Source of the DNA: JAICXG01 sp036494545
Lineage (GTDB): Bacteria; Verrucomicrobiota; Verrucomicrobiia; Chthoniobacterales; UBA10450
Length of the DNA stretch: 64,000 bases
NCBI GenBank assembly: GCA_036494545.1
Contig: DASXOB010000016.1
Span: 186,001 to 250,000, forward strand
Direction of reading: 5' to 3'
A program made the translations under genes and the position numbers. The notes beneath the pieces are model-generated. The model saw nothing but the letters and a program-made list of their open reading frames with translations. It was not told the DNA's origin and searched no databases. This document shows positions 35,674 to 43,979 of the stretch, piece after piece. Positions within the stretch are counted from its first letter, which is position 1, and each line of letters opens with the position of its first letter.

Positions 35674-36063
35674 ATGAAGATTAAGAGAAACGGTTCACAA
35701 CCATCCGTCAAAGGATCGGCCGAATGGTTCACCGGTTCAGTGCGAATCGACCCACTTTTCGAAGAGTCGGAACGGGCGCGGGGCGCTAGTGTCACCTTTG
35801 ACCCGGGGGCCCGCACCGCGTGGCATACACATCCTTTAGGTCAGACCTTAATTGTGACTGCAGGCTACGGATGGGTGCAGCGGGACGGTGGCACGATTGA
35901 AGAGGTAGGCCCTGGCGATGTTGTCTGGTTTCCTCCGAACGAAAGACACTGGCATGGCGCTACACCCAAAACTGCGATGACTCACATTGCAATTCAGGAG
36001 GCATTGGACGGCAAGGTGGTCGACTGGATGGAAAAGGTGAGCGACGAGCAGTATCGCAAGTGA
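35674..36063 (+). CDS. cupin-domain protein
   Basis: A 129-aa single-domain cupin. Motif 1 reads PGARTAWHTHPLGQTLIVTAG and motif 2 PGDVVWFPPNERHWHGA, giving the His/His/Glu-or-Gln/His metal pocket. The MTHIAIQEALDGKVVDWMEKV tail resembles cupins once grouped with carboxymuconolactone decarboxylases and metal-dependent hydroxynitrile lyases. The substrate is unknown. It stands alone between the prepilin peptidase and an opposing secreted protein gene. Confidence 0.9.
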   Translation: MKIKRNGSQPSVKGSAEWFTGSVRIDPLFEESERARGASVTFDPGARTAWHTHPLGQTLIVTAGYGWVQRDGGTIEEVGPGDVVWFPPNERHWHGATPKTAMTHIAIQEALDGKVVDWMEKVSDEQYRK

Positions 36064-36130
36064 CTAAGGAACGAACCGCTTTCGGATTCGTAACTCAAAC
36101 TCCGACTTAAGATCCTTGGCCCGCCAAAAA

Positions 36131-36997
36131 TCAGTCGAGTTTATAGACTTCAACGAGCGCCGTTCCACGATCTGTGGCGTCAACCGGCGAAAGGACCACG
36201 GTGTAGGCTCCTCTTGGCACGTTGATCAGCATCGCCGATTCCAAAGCGTTTCCCGGGGCAAGGCCCGTAGCTCCAATTTCGGTCGACTGCGTATCGCTCC
36301 AATTGTCATTGCTGGCCAGTAGGTTGCCGTCACCGTCGAAGAGATCGATACGAGGATTACTCAGGCTAACCAAACCGAAGTCGGCCAAAGAAGGTCCGAG
36401 GCCTCGGATGAGGACGGTGAGGTCGCTGCCGTTGCCAACGATGAAGCCGGCAATCATGGGATCGGCTGTTCCATGAACCGTTCCACGTGTGCTGATGTTG
36501 TCGAGCGCTTCAGCGATGATAGGACTTAGATCGTAAAGTTCGATGAGAGCTGTTCCGTTACTCGGAGCGGTCCCAAGATCGACCTTGTTGCCCTGAACGA
36601 TCGCCGAGTAAACGCCGGGCTCCAGAGTCATGACAATTGCCGACTCCAAAGGGTTGGTGGGAGCCAGACCGGTATCGGTGATGTCGTCTTCCTGGGTGTC
36701 CATCCAGTTATCATTCGAAGCGATAAGCGCTCCAGACGCGTCATGCAGTTCGAGGGTCGGATCGGCCAGCGGAACCAAACCGAAGTCTGCCAACGATGGG
36801 CCGAGACCGCGGATAAGAATTTTTCTCGATTTCGTTCCGCCAATAATGAAGCCGCCTATCAGGGCAGTGAGGTCCGTGCCCAATGCGGCCGGCGGGACGT
36901 CGACGCGGGTGGAAAGATTAAGCAGGAAAGCCGCGGGCGCGGGAGTCGAGGGGAGGGCCGCGAGCAGCATGGCGAAGAGAGCGACGGATTTTCTCAT
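36131..36997 (-). CDS. secreted two-repeat protein (GLGPSLADFGL repeat family), unknown function
   Basis: A 288-aa exported protein: signal peptide MRKSVALFAMLLAALPSTPAPA, then two clear repeats of about 120 residues. Each repeat holds I-IRGLGPSLADFGLV.L..P..EL, AS/LASNDNW.DTQ, TGLAP.N.LESA and a closing GTALIELYDL or GTALVEVYKL. These modules occur as C-terminal appendages of many secreted Verrucomicrobial and Acidobacterial proteins and look like small beta-sandwiches; no catalytic residues stand out. Here the protein consists of nothing else. The ATG at 36997 is chosen because it starts the signal peptide; eight codons upstream are dropped. Function unknown. Confidence 0.85.
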   Translation of the reverse strand: MRKSVALFAMLLAALPSTPAPAAFLLNLSTRVDVPPAALGTDLTALIGGFIIGGTKSRKILIRGLGPSLADFGLVPLADPTLELHDASGALIASNDNWMDTQEDDITDTGLAPTNPLESAIVMTLEPGVYSAIVQGNKVDLGTAPSNGTALIELYDLSPIIAEALDNISTRGTVHGTADPMIAGFIVGNGSDLTVLIRGLGPSLADFGLVSLSNPRIDLFDGDGNLLASNDNWSDTQSTEIGATGLAPGNALESAMLINVPRGAYTVVLSPVDATDRGTALVEVYKLD

Positions 36998-37210
36998 GGC
37001 ATTATGCGGTGCTTCCAGCATGAGGGCTGAGCGTTTCTTCGGTCAAGGCTTAAAATTTGTTGCGCGCGGTTCTCAGGCGCGAGGGTGAGGGAAGTCGGAA
37101 CACAGACCCAGTCATGCGCGCGCCAGCTCGCAGCTGCACTTTTCACCAGAATTGCCGGGCAGCTTCAGTTGACACGCCGGCCTCTCCAATCCATTCAGGT
37201 CGCAGTGTCG

Positions 37211-38158
37211 ATGAAAATCGCACAGGCTTTTGTTCTCGGCGCTGGTCTTGGCACGCGGCTAAGGCCGTTGACCGACGATCTTCCCAAGCCGCTGGTCCCG
37301 ATTTTCAACAAATCCCTTATTACCTTCGCGCTCGATCATCTGATGGCGGCTGGCGTCGAGTCGTTTGTCGTCAACACGCATCACCTCTCGGAACGTTTCA
37401 CGGATTCGTTAGGCCAAGGAGGTTATAGACGGTGCCCACTCACCCTCGTCCACGAGAAACACCTCCTCGAGACCGGAGGCGGAATCAAGAATGCCGAGCG
37501 CTTCCTGAACCCGGCACAACCCTTTTTCGTCTACAGCGGCGATATCCTGACCGATCTCCCGCTCACTTCGCTGATCGAAGAACATTTCAGGAAAGAGAAT
37601 GACGTTACCCTTGCCCTGCGCTCCACCGGTGTTGCGCGCAACGTCGCCTTTCAGAACGGACGAGTAGTCGATTTCGGCCAGCGACGCGGTCTGGCCGGTA
37701 ATTACGATTATGCCAACATCTCGCTTTGGAGCCGAACGGCCTTCCAACATTTTTCGTTAGGCGAGAAGATTTCCTTCGTTCCCGTGCTGGCCGATTGGAT
37801 TGGAAAGGGTGGACGCATCGGCGGCGTGGTGATCGAGGAGGGACAATGGTTCAATCTCACTTCGCCTAACGATTACCTTCACGTCCATCAGACTATCGCC
37901 GAGCAGCACTGGCGACCCAACTACCTCGCCGAGAACGATTGGCCGGAGCGTATTTCACCTCAGGCGCAACTGGCTTCGAACGCACAGATCAATGGCTGGT
38001 CGGCCGTCGATTCTGAGGCACGCGTAGGAAGCGACGCAGTAGTCGAGGATTCGATCATTTGGCACGGCGCGCAAATTGCCTCTTGCGCGCGCCTGAAACG
38101 CTGTATCGTCCGCAGCCATCGCCAGGCCGAAGGAACACTGGCCGATACCATTATCTAA
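37211..38158 (+). CDS. murU: nucleotidyltransferase, probable MurNAc-1-phosphate uridylyltransferase
   Basis: A 315-aa sugar-nucleotide transferase. The signature LGAGLGTRLRPLTDDLPKPLVP is at residues 8-29, with VVNTHHL and the metal-site VYSGDILTDLP further on. The C-terminal part, with GWSAVDSEARVGSDAVVEDSI, has hexapeptide-repeat character. Alone it could be a mannose-1-phosphate or glucose-1-phosphate transferase. The immediately following gene is an AmgK-like kinase whose ATG begins at the base after this stop (38159), and this gene order matches the known murU/amgK cell-wall recycling pair. The ATG at 37211 is chosen because the motif must lie near the N-terminus. Two octamers occur within it (37407, 37755), and a third at 37864. 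Confidence 0.82.
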   Translation: MKIAQAFVLGAGLGTRLRPLTDDLPKPLVPIFNKSLITFALDHLMAAGVESFVVNTHHLSERFTDSLGQGGYRRCPLTLVHEKHLLETGGGIKNAERFLNPAQPFFVYSGDILTDLPLTSLIEEHFRKENDVTLALRSTGVARNVAFQNGRVVDFGQRRGLAGNYDYANISLWSRTAFQHFSLGEKISFVPVLADWIGKGGRIGGVVIEEGQWFNLTSPNDYLHVHQTIAEQHWRPNYLAENDWPERISPQAQLASNAQINGWSAVDSEARVGSDAVVEDSIIWHGAQIASCARLKRCIVRSHRQAEGTLADTII

Positions 38159-39136
38159 ATGATTTTATCCGAGACGTTGCTGCATCAGACGCGGTTGCAC
38201 TTTCCGCGTTTTGAACAGTCGGAGGTAAGAATCTCTCCCATCGAGAAGGGCGGCTCGGGTCGCAAGTTTTATCGCATCCAATTTTCGCCCGGGCAAACGA
38301 TCGTTCTGATTAAGTATACGCGAGAGCGAGCTGAGAATCAGCGTTACGTCGAGATCGCCGAGTTTCTCACCGCGCATGAGGTGCGCGCGCCCAAGATTTA
38401 CTTTCACGATCCGGAGGAAGGTCTGATCTGGATCGAAGACCTGGGCGAACGCGACCTTTGGAGTCACCGCGAGGAAAGCTGGCCGGAGCGGCGCATTCTT
38501 TATCAATCGGCGTTGGAAGATGTGGCCAAGCTGCATCGGATCCCCGCAGGGGAGTTCGCCAGCATCGCGCCGCATTTGCCGATGCATTTTGATGCGGCGG
38601 TTTATCGTTGGGAACAGAACTACTTTCTTGAGCATTGCCTCGGGAGGCATTTTGGCGTGGACGGAAAAACGCTCGCGGAAGTTTCGCGGCTGCCGCGGCT
38701 GAAGGAAATCGCCGAGCATCTGGGAAACTTTCCTCGCGTCCTGGTGCATCGGGATTTGCAGTCGCAAAACATCATCATCCGCGATCAACTGGCTTACCTC
38801 ATTGATTTCCAGGGAATGCGACCCGGCCTGGCGGAGTACGATCTAGCCTCGCTCCTTTACGATCCCTATGTTTACCTAACGACTAACGAACGCATGGAAC
38901 TGATCGAGTATTACCGCGCGGAAGCAGAGGTCGACGATGCGGCCTTTGCGGAAAGGCTTCCCCTTTGTGCGATGCAACGCCTCATGCAGGCGCTGGGGGC
39001 TTACGGCTTTCTTGGAATCTCGAAAGGCATTGAAGGATTTCTCCAGCACATACCGGCGGCCATGAAGTCGTTGGGCCAAGTCATGCGCGAAATTGATGAA
39101 ATCGAGCCTCTCACCAACCTTCTCGCAACGCTGTAG
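38159..39136 (+). CDS. amgK: APH-family sugar kinase, probable anomeric MurNAc/GlcNAc kinase
   Basis: A 325-aa kinase of the aminoglycoside-phosphotransferase fold. Visible are a glycine-containing nucleotide loop (IEKGGSGRKFYRIQF), IKYTRER, the hinge LIWIEDLGERDLW, the catalytic loop VLVHRDLQSQNIIIRD and the metal-binding segment YLIDFQGMRPGLAEYDLASLLYDPYV. The last two match AmgK, which phosphorylates MurNAc and GlcNAc at the anomeric carbon so that MurU can make UDP-MurNAc. It abuts murU with no gap. It is not an antibiotic-resistance determinant as far as the context shows. Confidence 0.82.
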   Translation: MILSETLLHQTRLHFPRFEQSEVRISPIEKGGSGRKFYRIQFSPGQTIVLIKYTRERAENQRYVEIAEFLTAHEVRAPKIYFHDPEEGLIWIEDLGERDLWSHREESWPERRILYQSALEDVAKLHRIPAGEFASIAPHLPMHFDAAVYRWEQNYFLEHCLGRHFGVDGKTLAEVSRLPRLKEIAEHLGNFPRVLVHRDLQSQNIIIRDQLAYLIDFQGMRPGLAEYDLASLLYDPYVYLTTNERMELIEYYRAEAEVDDAAFAERLPLCAMQRLMQALGAYGFLGISKGIEGFLQHIPAAMKSLGQVMREIDEIEPLTNLLATL

Positions 39137-39189
39137 TCCCTCAGCATGATCCATGGCCGGCCCTCCCCGCCGGAATCCTCTTTCCTCTA

Positions 39190-39807
39190 CTATGGTCGGA
39201 CGAACGGATTAGAGCGGCGCTCGGCGCCGATGGTCGTGCTCGGACCGTGACCCGGCAGGACAACGACATTCTCGCCTAACGAATATAGTTTCTCTCGAAT
39301 CCCCGAGAAGAGCAGTTCGCCGTCGCCGCCTGGCAAATCCCAGCGTCCCACGCCACCGGCGAAGAGGACGTCGCCTCCGACGAGCAATTCGTTCTCGCGC
39401 GAGAAAAAGCAGAGGCTACCCGGACAATGTCCTGGCACTTCGAGAATCTCGAAATCCAGGCCGAGGAAGTCACGCGACGGCGTAGGCTCAATTAGCAGGT
39501 CGGGCTGCACCGGCTCGATCTCGAATTGAAATCCAAACTCACGAAAAAAATTACTCTCCGAAATCATCGGGGCGCTCTCCTTATGTACGCCAATGGGACA
39601 ACCAAAGTGCCGTTTGATCCTGGCGACATCCTGGATGTGATCGACATGGCCATGGGTGAGAAGGAGGAGTCGAAGTTCGATTTTCTGCGCTACAAGCCAG
39701 TCGCAGGCTCCATCGGGTGCGTCGAAAAGCATCCAACCTTCCGGCGCCTGCAAGGCATAACAATTCGTCTCAAAAATGCCGCCAGTGAAGCTCCGATATT
39801 CGATCAT
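39190..39807 (-). CDS. MBL-fold metallo-hydrolase (glyoxalase II-like)
   Basis: A 205-aa metallo-beta-lactamase-fold enzyme. The metal motif is LLTHGHVDHIQDV, with further ligands in EVPGHCPGSLCFF, GGDVLFAGGVGRWDLPGGD and LPGHGPSTTIGAE. The GGVGRWDLPGGD segment places it with the small hydroxyacylglutathione-hydrolase-like group, which often acts on thioesters or sulfide-related compounds. The start MIEYRSFTGGIFETNCY fits the family. It faces the amgK gene tail to tail, with about 50 bases between them; no clear terminator hairpin was found there. Confidence 0.92.
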   Translation of the reverse strand: MIEYRSFTGGIFETNCYALQAPEGWMLFDAPDGACDWLVAQKIELRLLLLTHGHVDHIQDVARIKRHFGCPIGVHKESAPMISESNFFREFGFQFEIEPVQPDLLIEPTPSRDFLGLDFEILEVPGHCPGSLCFFSRENELLVGGDVLFAGGVGRWDLPGGDGELLFSGIREKLYSLGENVVVLPGHGPSTTIGAERRSNPFVRP

Positions 39808-40065
39808 CTTCTGTCCCTCTTTTTCCTTCTCCTAAGCTGGCTCCGTTTCTCCTGCCACTGGTTTTGAGGTTCGATTAGGGAGCGCGAGCAACCGGAAAGA
39901 GGAGTTTGGAGACCGGAATTTGCACCTTTCAGCCGTCGCAGCATGCAAATCTAATTTTGAATCTTCGAGCACGAGCGCTGTCTCATTGTTCAATTGCGCC
40001 GTTTCTCAGCTCGGGCCCTCACCTTGCTTTAGAATCGAATTCTGCGAGCTTTTTTGTCCGCTTTT

Positions 40066-42279
40066 ATGAACATATTTCTTCGCCGATCTGTTGCGCTGCT
40101 GCCAGGTTTGATGGTCGTCGCGCTCGCCGCGCAACCGGTCCTCGCCAAGTCCGATGACGAGCAGATCGCGCTATCCGTAGGTCGCCTTCTTGAGGAAGGG
40201 CATTACACCCATCATCCACTTGACGATGAGATTTCGAAAAAGCTTCTCACCGGTTATCTCGAGACGCTTGATTTCAGCCACCTCTTCTTTACCCAGAAAG
40301 ACGTTGATGCCTTTACGGCCAAATACGGTCCAACACTGGATAACGACATCCTGAACGGCGATCTCAAACCGGCACATGAAATCTTCGGCGTTTTCCAGAA
40401 GCGCGTCGAAGACCGGGTAAAGAAAATCAAAGAACTGGTCAAGCAGCCGATGGATTTCAAGACCAATGACACCGTCTTGCTCAGCCGCCAGAAAGCGCCT
40501 TGGCCGAAGGACGACGCCGAAGCCGATGAACTCTGGCGCAAGCGAATCGAAAACGAGCTCCTTCAGGAAAAGCTGGCTGAGCATCCAATCGAGCCGGGAC
40601 CGAAGCTGGTCGAACGCCGTTATGACCGCATGTTGCGTAGCGTCCACGAAGAAGACAGCGACGAACAGGTAAAGCTTTTTCTTGATGCGCTCGCCCAGGC
40701 GTACGATCCGCACTCGGAATATCTTAGCGCAGCTGATCTCAAGAATTTCAGCATCAACATGGGACTTTCGCTCGTTGGCATCGGCGCCATGCTCCGGAGC
40801 GAAGACGGCTATGCGAAAATCGAGAGCCTTGTTGCCGGTGGTCCGGCGCAAACCAGTGGGCGTGTGAAAGTGGGCGACCGAATCACCGCCGTCGCTCAAG
40901 GTACGAAGGAATTTGTGGACGTGCGCGACATGCGCCTCGACAAGGTGGTCGAGAAGATTCGCGGCAAGAAAGGGACCAAGGTCCGTCTTCTTATCATCCC
41001 TGCCAACGCGACCGACCCCGCCGAGCGCAAGACAGTCGAGCTCGTGCGTGATGAAATTAAGCTCAAAGATCAGGAAGCTCGCGCGGACATCATCATCAAG
41101 AAAAACCACGACGGCGAGCAAGTGAAGGTTGGTTGGCTCACCCTGCCGTCGTTTTACGCCGACATGGATTCGCACAAGAAAAGCACGACCAAGGATGTGC
41201 TCGCGCTTCTCCATCGGTTGAAGAAGGAAAAGATTGCCGGTCTCGTGATCGACTTACGGCGCAACGGCGGTGGCTCGCTCGAAGAGGCCATCTCCCTCAC
41301 CGGACTCTTCATCAAGTCGGGTCCGATTGTTCAGACAAAGGGCGCCAATGAGCGCGTGATCATCTCGAACGATCCCGATTCGGGGATCGCTTACGACGGA
41401 CCGCTCGTTGTCCTGACGAGCCGCCAAAGCGCGTCCGCCAGTGAAATTTTCACCGCCGCCCTGCAGGATTATGGGCGGGCGGTGGTTGTGGGCGATCAGA
41501 GCACGTTCGGCAAAGGCACGGTGCAAACCATTCTCGAGATCGGCCGCTTTACGTCGCTCCTCGGTACGCGCAATCAGGAAGATGGCGCCCTCAAGCTCAC
41601 CATCCAAAAATTTTACCGCGTGGCTGGCGGATCGACCCAGCTGCACGGCGTTACCTCCGATATTGTTTTGCCGACTTTGACCGATTTGCCGGAGTTTGGC
41701 GAAAGCGGGCTGAAAAACGCCTTGCCATACGACGAGGTCCCGCAGGCCAAATACACGAAGTGGTCTGATTCTCATTCGCTCTTTATCGATGAGCTGAAAC
41801 GTCGTTCCGCCATGCGCGTGGCGGCCGATCCGGAGTTCCATTATGTCATGGACGATATGGCGCGCCTGCGGAAGAAACTGGACGACAATCGCATCTCGTT
41901 GAACGAAGACGTGCGCCGTCATGAAGTTGACGACCAGAAGCTGCGCAAAGAAACACGCTCCAAAGAACGGTTAGCCCGCAATGAGGAAGAGCCAAGCATT
42001 TACCGGCTCACCTTGGAAAATATTGATGCTCCGAAGCTCGAGCTAGTCATGTATCCGGGGAAAATCGCCGAGGCAAAAAGCAAAGGTGTCCCGAAGGTCG
42101 CTCCCGAAGCTGCGCCGGATACCGATGACGACCAGACTGACCCAGATCTGGACACCGGCGACGACACCAAACCGGCGGCGATCGATCCCGAGCGAGACGA
42201 GACGCTCAATATACTGATCGATCTCGCGCAGCTTAGCGCTGGGCCAAAGACCGCGAGCAACGCGCAAAGCACACACTAG
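40066..42279 (+). CDS. prc: carboxy-terminal processing protease (S41, Prc/Tsp type)
   Basis: A 737-aa periplasmic protease. The ATG at 40066 gives the signal peptide MNIFLRRSVALLPGLMVVALAAQPVLA. The N-terminal helical domain contains LDFSHLFFTQKDVDAF, the PDZ domain covers GLSLVGIGAMLRSEDGYAKIESL to VRDMRLDKVVEKIRG, and the S41 core has GLVIDLRRNGGGSLEEAI. The catalytic Ser is in TSRQSASASEIF and the Lys in STFGKGTVQ. A C-terminal extension (from about residue 560) matches the DUF3340-type tail of Prc. It ends in a charged stretch rich in Asp (DDDQTDPDLDTGDDT). Likely roles are trimming or degrading envelope proteins. Confidence 0.95.
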   Translation: MNIFLRRSVALLPGLMVVALAAQPVLAKSDDEQIALSVGRLLEEGHYTHHPLDDEISKKLLTGYLETLDFSHLFFTQKDVDAFTAKYGPTLDNDILNGDLKPAHEIFGVFQKRVEDRVKKIKELVKQPMDFKTNDTVLLSRQKAPWPKDDAEADELWRKRIENELLQEKLAEHPIEPGPKLVERRYDRMLRSVHEEDSDEQVKLFLDALAQAYDPHSEYLSAADLKNFSINMGLSLVGIGAMLRSEDGYAKIESLVAGGPAQTSGRVKVGDRITAVAQGTKEFVDVRDMRLDKVVEKIRGKKGTKVRLLIIPANATDPAERKTVELVRDEIKLKDQEARADIIIKKNHDGEQVKVGWLTLPSFYADMDSHKKSTTKDVLALLHRLKKEKIAGLVIDLRRNGGGSLEEAISLTGLFIKSGPIVQTKGANERVIISNDPDSGIAYDGPLVVLTSRQSASASEIFTAALQDYGRAVVVGDQSTFGKGTVQTILEIGRFTSLLGTRNQEDGALKLTIQKFYRVAGGSTQLHGVTSDIVLPTLTDLPEFGESGLKNALPYDEVPQAKYTKWSDSHSLFIDELKRRSAMRVAADPEFHYVMDDMARLRKKLDDNRISLNEDVRRHEVDDQKLRKETRSKERLARNEEEPSIYRLTLENIDAPKLELVMYPGKIAEAKSKGVPKVAPEAAPDTDDDQTDPDLDTGDDTKPAAIDPERDETLNILIDLAQLSAGPKTASNAQSTH

Positions 42280-42357
42280 CGTCTGGCGGACTCGTTCGGT
42301 CGCGGGATGGCTAATTACTCGTTGACGCTCCGAGCCACCAACGCGTACCCTCGGTCC

Positions 42358-42744
42358 ATGCTTTCTGCGATCGGCCGAGCGATGACGATTGGCGCGCTCT
42401 GCTTTTCGTTAGGTTTGCATTGGCTGGCGTTGCAATCAGTCGCCTGGACCACCATGCTGGTGAGCAACGCCCGGCACGTTCATCTGACCGAAGCCGTCGC
42501 CAAAACATTCGATGGCGCCCATCCCTGCGACCTTTGCAAGGTCGTTGCCGAAGGGAAAAAGTCGGAGAAAAAATCGCAGATTTTGCCAACCATCTCCAAG
42601 ATGGACCTGATCTGCACGACACGGACCTTCCGTTTTCTGCCCCCCTGGGTGTCCTTTGGTTATGACTCCGCAGAGGCCTCCCTCCCGCAACACTATTACT
42701 CGCCCCCGGCGCCACCTCCGCGCGTCTCCTTCCTGGTTAGCTAA
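42358..42744 (+). CDS. small membrane-anchored protein with a CDLCK motif, unknown
   Basis: A roughly 128-aa protein. The first 40 residues include one hydrophobic segment (MTIGALCFSLGLHWLALQSVAWTTML), so it is probably anchored or exported. Just after is HPCDLCKVVAEGKKSEKKSQ, a CxxC pair followed by a Lys-rich stretch, and a Pro-rich C-terminus (SPPAPPPRVSF). The start is taken as the ATG at 42358; an earlier ATG (42307) exists. No family was recognised with certainty. The next gene also carries a CDLCGC segment and the one after is a His-rich permease, so a role in metal handling is suggested by context only. Confidence 0.6.
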   Translation: MLSAIGRAMTIGALCFSLGLHWLALQSVAWTTMLVSNARHVHLTEAVAKTFDGAHPCDLCKVVAEGKKSEKKSQILPTISKMDLICTTRTFRFLPPWVSFGYDSAEASLPQHYYSPPAPPPRVSFLVS

Positions 42745-42859
42745 TCCCCGTTAGCCCGCGGCTGCGCCGGTAGATGCCGGAGCACAATCGCCGTTGGTCA
42801 CCAACCTGGATTCGTTAGGCAAACTCTGTCAACGAGCCCGCGACAAGGAGAAATTTACT

Positions 42860-43891
42860 ATGCGCAAGATCACTTTCTTTTATTTGTTAGGCATTCTTAG
42901 TCTGACAATTTGCTCGCGGGCGCTCGCCTGCGACCTGTGCGGCTGCTATACGCCGCAACTGGAAACGCTGGCTAATCCTGAACCGGCCTGGACCGATCGT
43001 TTTTATGGAGCGGTGGCGGAGCAATTCACCCATTTCGGGACCCTCCAGTTCGAAGGAAGTGAGGTGCCAAACCCGACTGATCAGCACTTGGACAGTGCAA
43101 TCACGCAATTGGTCGGCGGTTACACCTTCAACAGCCGCTTCGCCCTCCAAGTCAACATCCCTTGGATCTATCGTTCCTTTCAGCGGCCGGAAGGTTTCAC
43201 AATCGATCGCGGAACAGAGTCGGGCCTGGGTGATATCTCGCTCCTCGGCAAGGTCGTTCTCTTTCAGACTCACTCGCCCGGCAAACGGGTCGTTGACTTC
43301 AGTGACCCGAAGTCGCCGCGAATCGAGGAACACGAACCCGATTTCACCTTTTCCGTTGACTTTATTGGCGGTATGAAATTCCCGACCGGCGCTACCAGTC
43401 GCTTGAAGGAAGAGTTTCACGAAGTGGAAGTCGAAGGAGCGCCGGAAAGCGGCATCCATGGTCACGACCTGACCTTAGGCACCGGCTCTTACGATGGGAT
43501 TTTCGGCGGCCAGGCGTCGCTCCGCTACAAGAACTTCTTCTTCCAGCAGGATCTGCAGTTTACTTTACGCGGCGACGGTGCCCATCAATACCACTTTGCC
43601 AACGACCTCACTTGGAGTGGCGGTCCCGGCTACTATTTTTTGCGCAATGCGCACACGATTGTCGGTCTTCAGGCAATTGTCTCCGGTGAATACAAGGATG
43701 TTGACCGCTTCCGCGGCGATCCGGCGGAAGATACCGGGATCACTTCCGTCTTTGCCGGTCCGCGGGTTTTGTTCTCGTTAGGCAAAGTTAGTGCGGAGAT
43801 CGGGGGCGAATTTCCGCTCGCGATTGACAATACGGCTCTGCAAGCCGTCCCGGATTACCGTGTCACCGGCGCGATCTCGATCAGGTTCTGA
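42860..43891 (+). CDS. exported transporter-like outer-membrane beta-barrel protein
   Basis: A 343-aa protein with signal peptide MRKITFFYLLGILSLTICSRALA, immediately followed by CDLCGCYTPQLE, a Cys-rich mature N-terminus. The rest alternates short amphipathic strands (FALQVNIPWIYRSF, GLGDISLLGKVVLFQ, FTFSVDFIGGMKFPTG, KVSAEIGGEFPLAI) and ends VTGAISIRF, an aromatic C-terminal residue as in outer-membrane barrels. It resembles the transporter/MetA-pathway-of-phenol-degradation barrel group. AAGGAG (42845-42850) lies nine bases before the ATG, a strong ribosome site. A copy of the dispersed octamer (42823) lies in the leader. Substrate unknown; neighbours suggest metal export. Confidence 0.72.
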   Translation: MRKITFFYLLGILSLTICSRALACDLCGCYTPQLETLANPEPAWTDRFYGAVAEQFTHFGTLQFEGSEVPNPTDQHLDSAITQLVGGYTFNSRFALQVNIPWIYRSFQRPEGFTIDRGTESGLGDISLLGKVVLFQTHSPGKRVVDFSDPKSPRIEEHEPDFTFSVDFIGGMKFPTGATSRLKEEFHEVEVEGAPESGIHGHDLTLGTGSYDGIFGGQASLRYKNFFFQQDLQFTLRGDGAHQYHFANDLTWSGGPGYYFLRNAHTIVGLQAIVSGEYKDVDRFRGDPAEDTGITSVFAGPRVLFSLGKVSAEIGGEFPLAIDNTALQAVPDYRVTGAISIRF

Positions 43892-43979
43892 AAACCATTC
43901 CGAATCGAGGGCTGGATGGCCAGCTCGAACAGCGGAAAAACCTCCACGGTTTCGCGAGATTCGTTAACTTGACGAACCA

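Noticed and set aside
38159..39136. The APH-fold gene as an aminoglycoside-resistance determinant
   Set aside because: It abuts a murU-like gene and its DFQGMRPGLAEYDLASLL pattern fits sugar-kinase AmgK rather than resistance enzymes.
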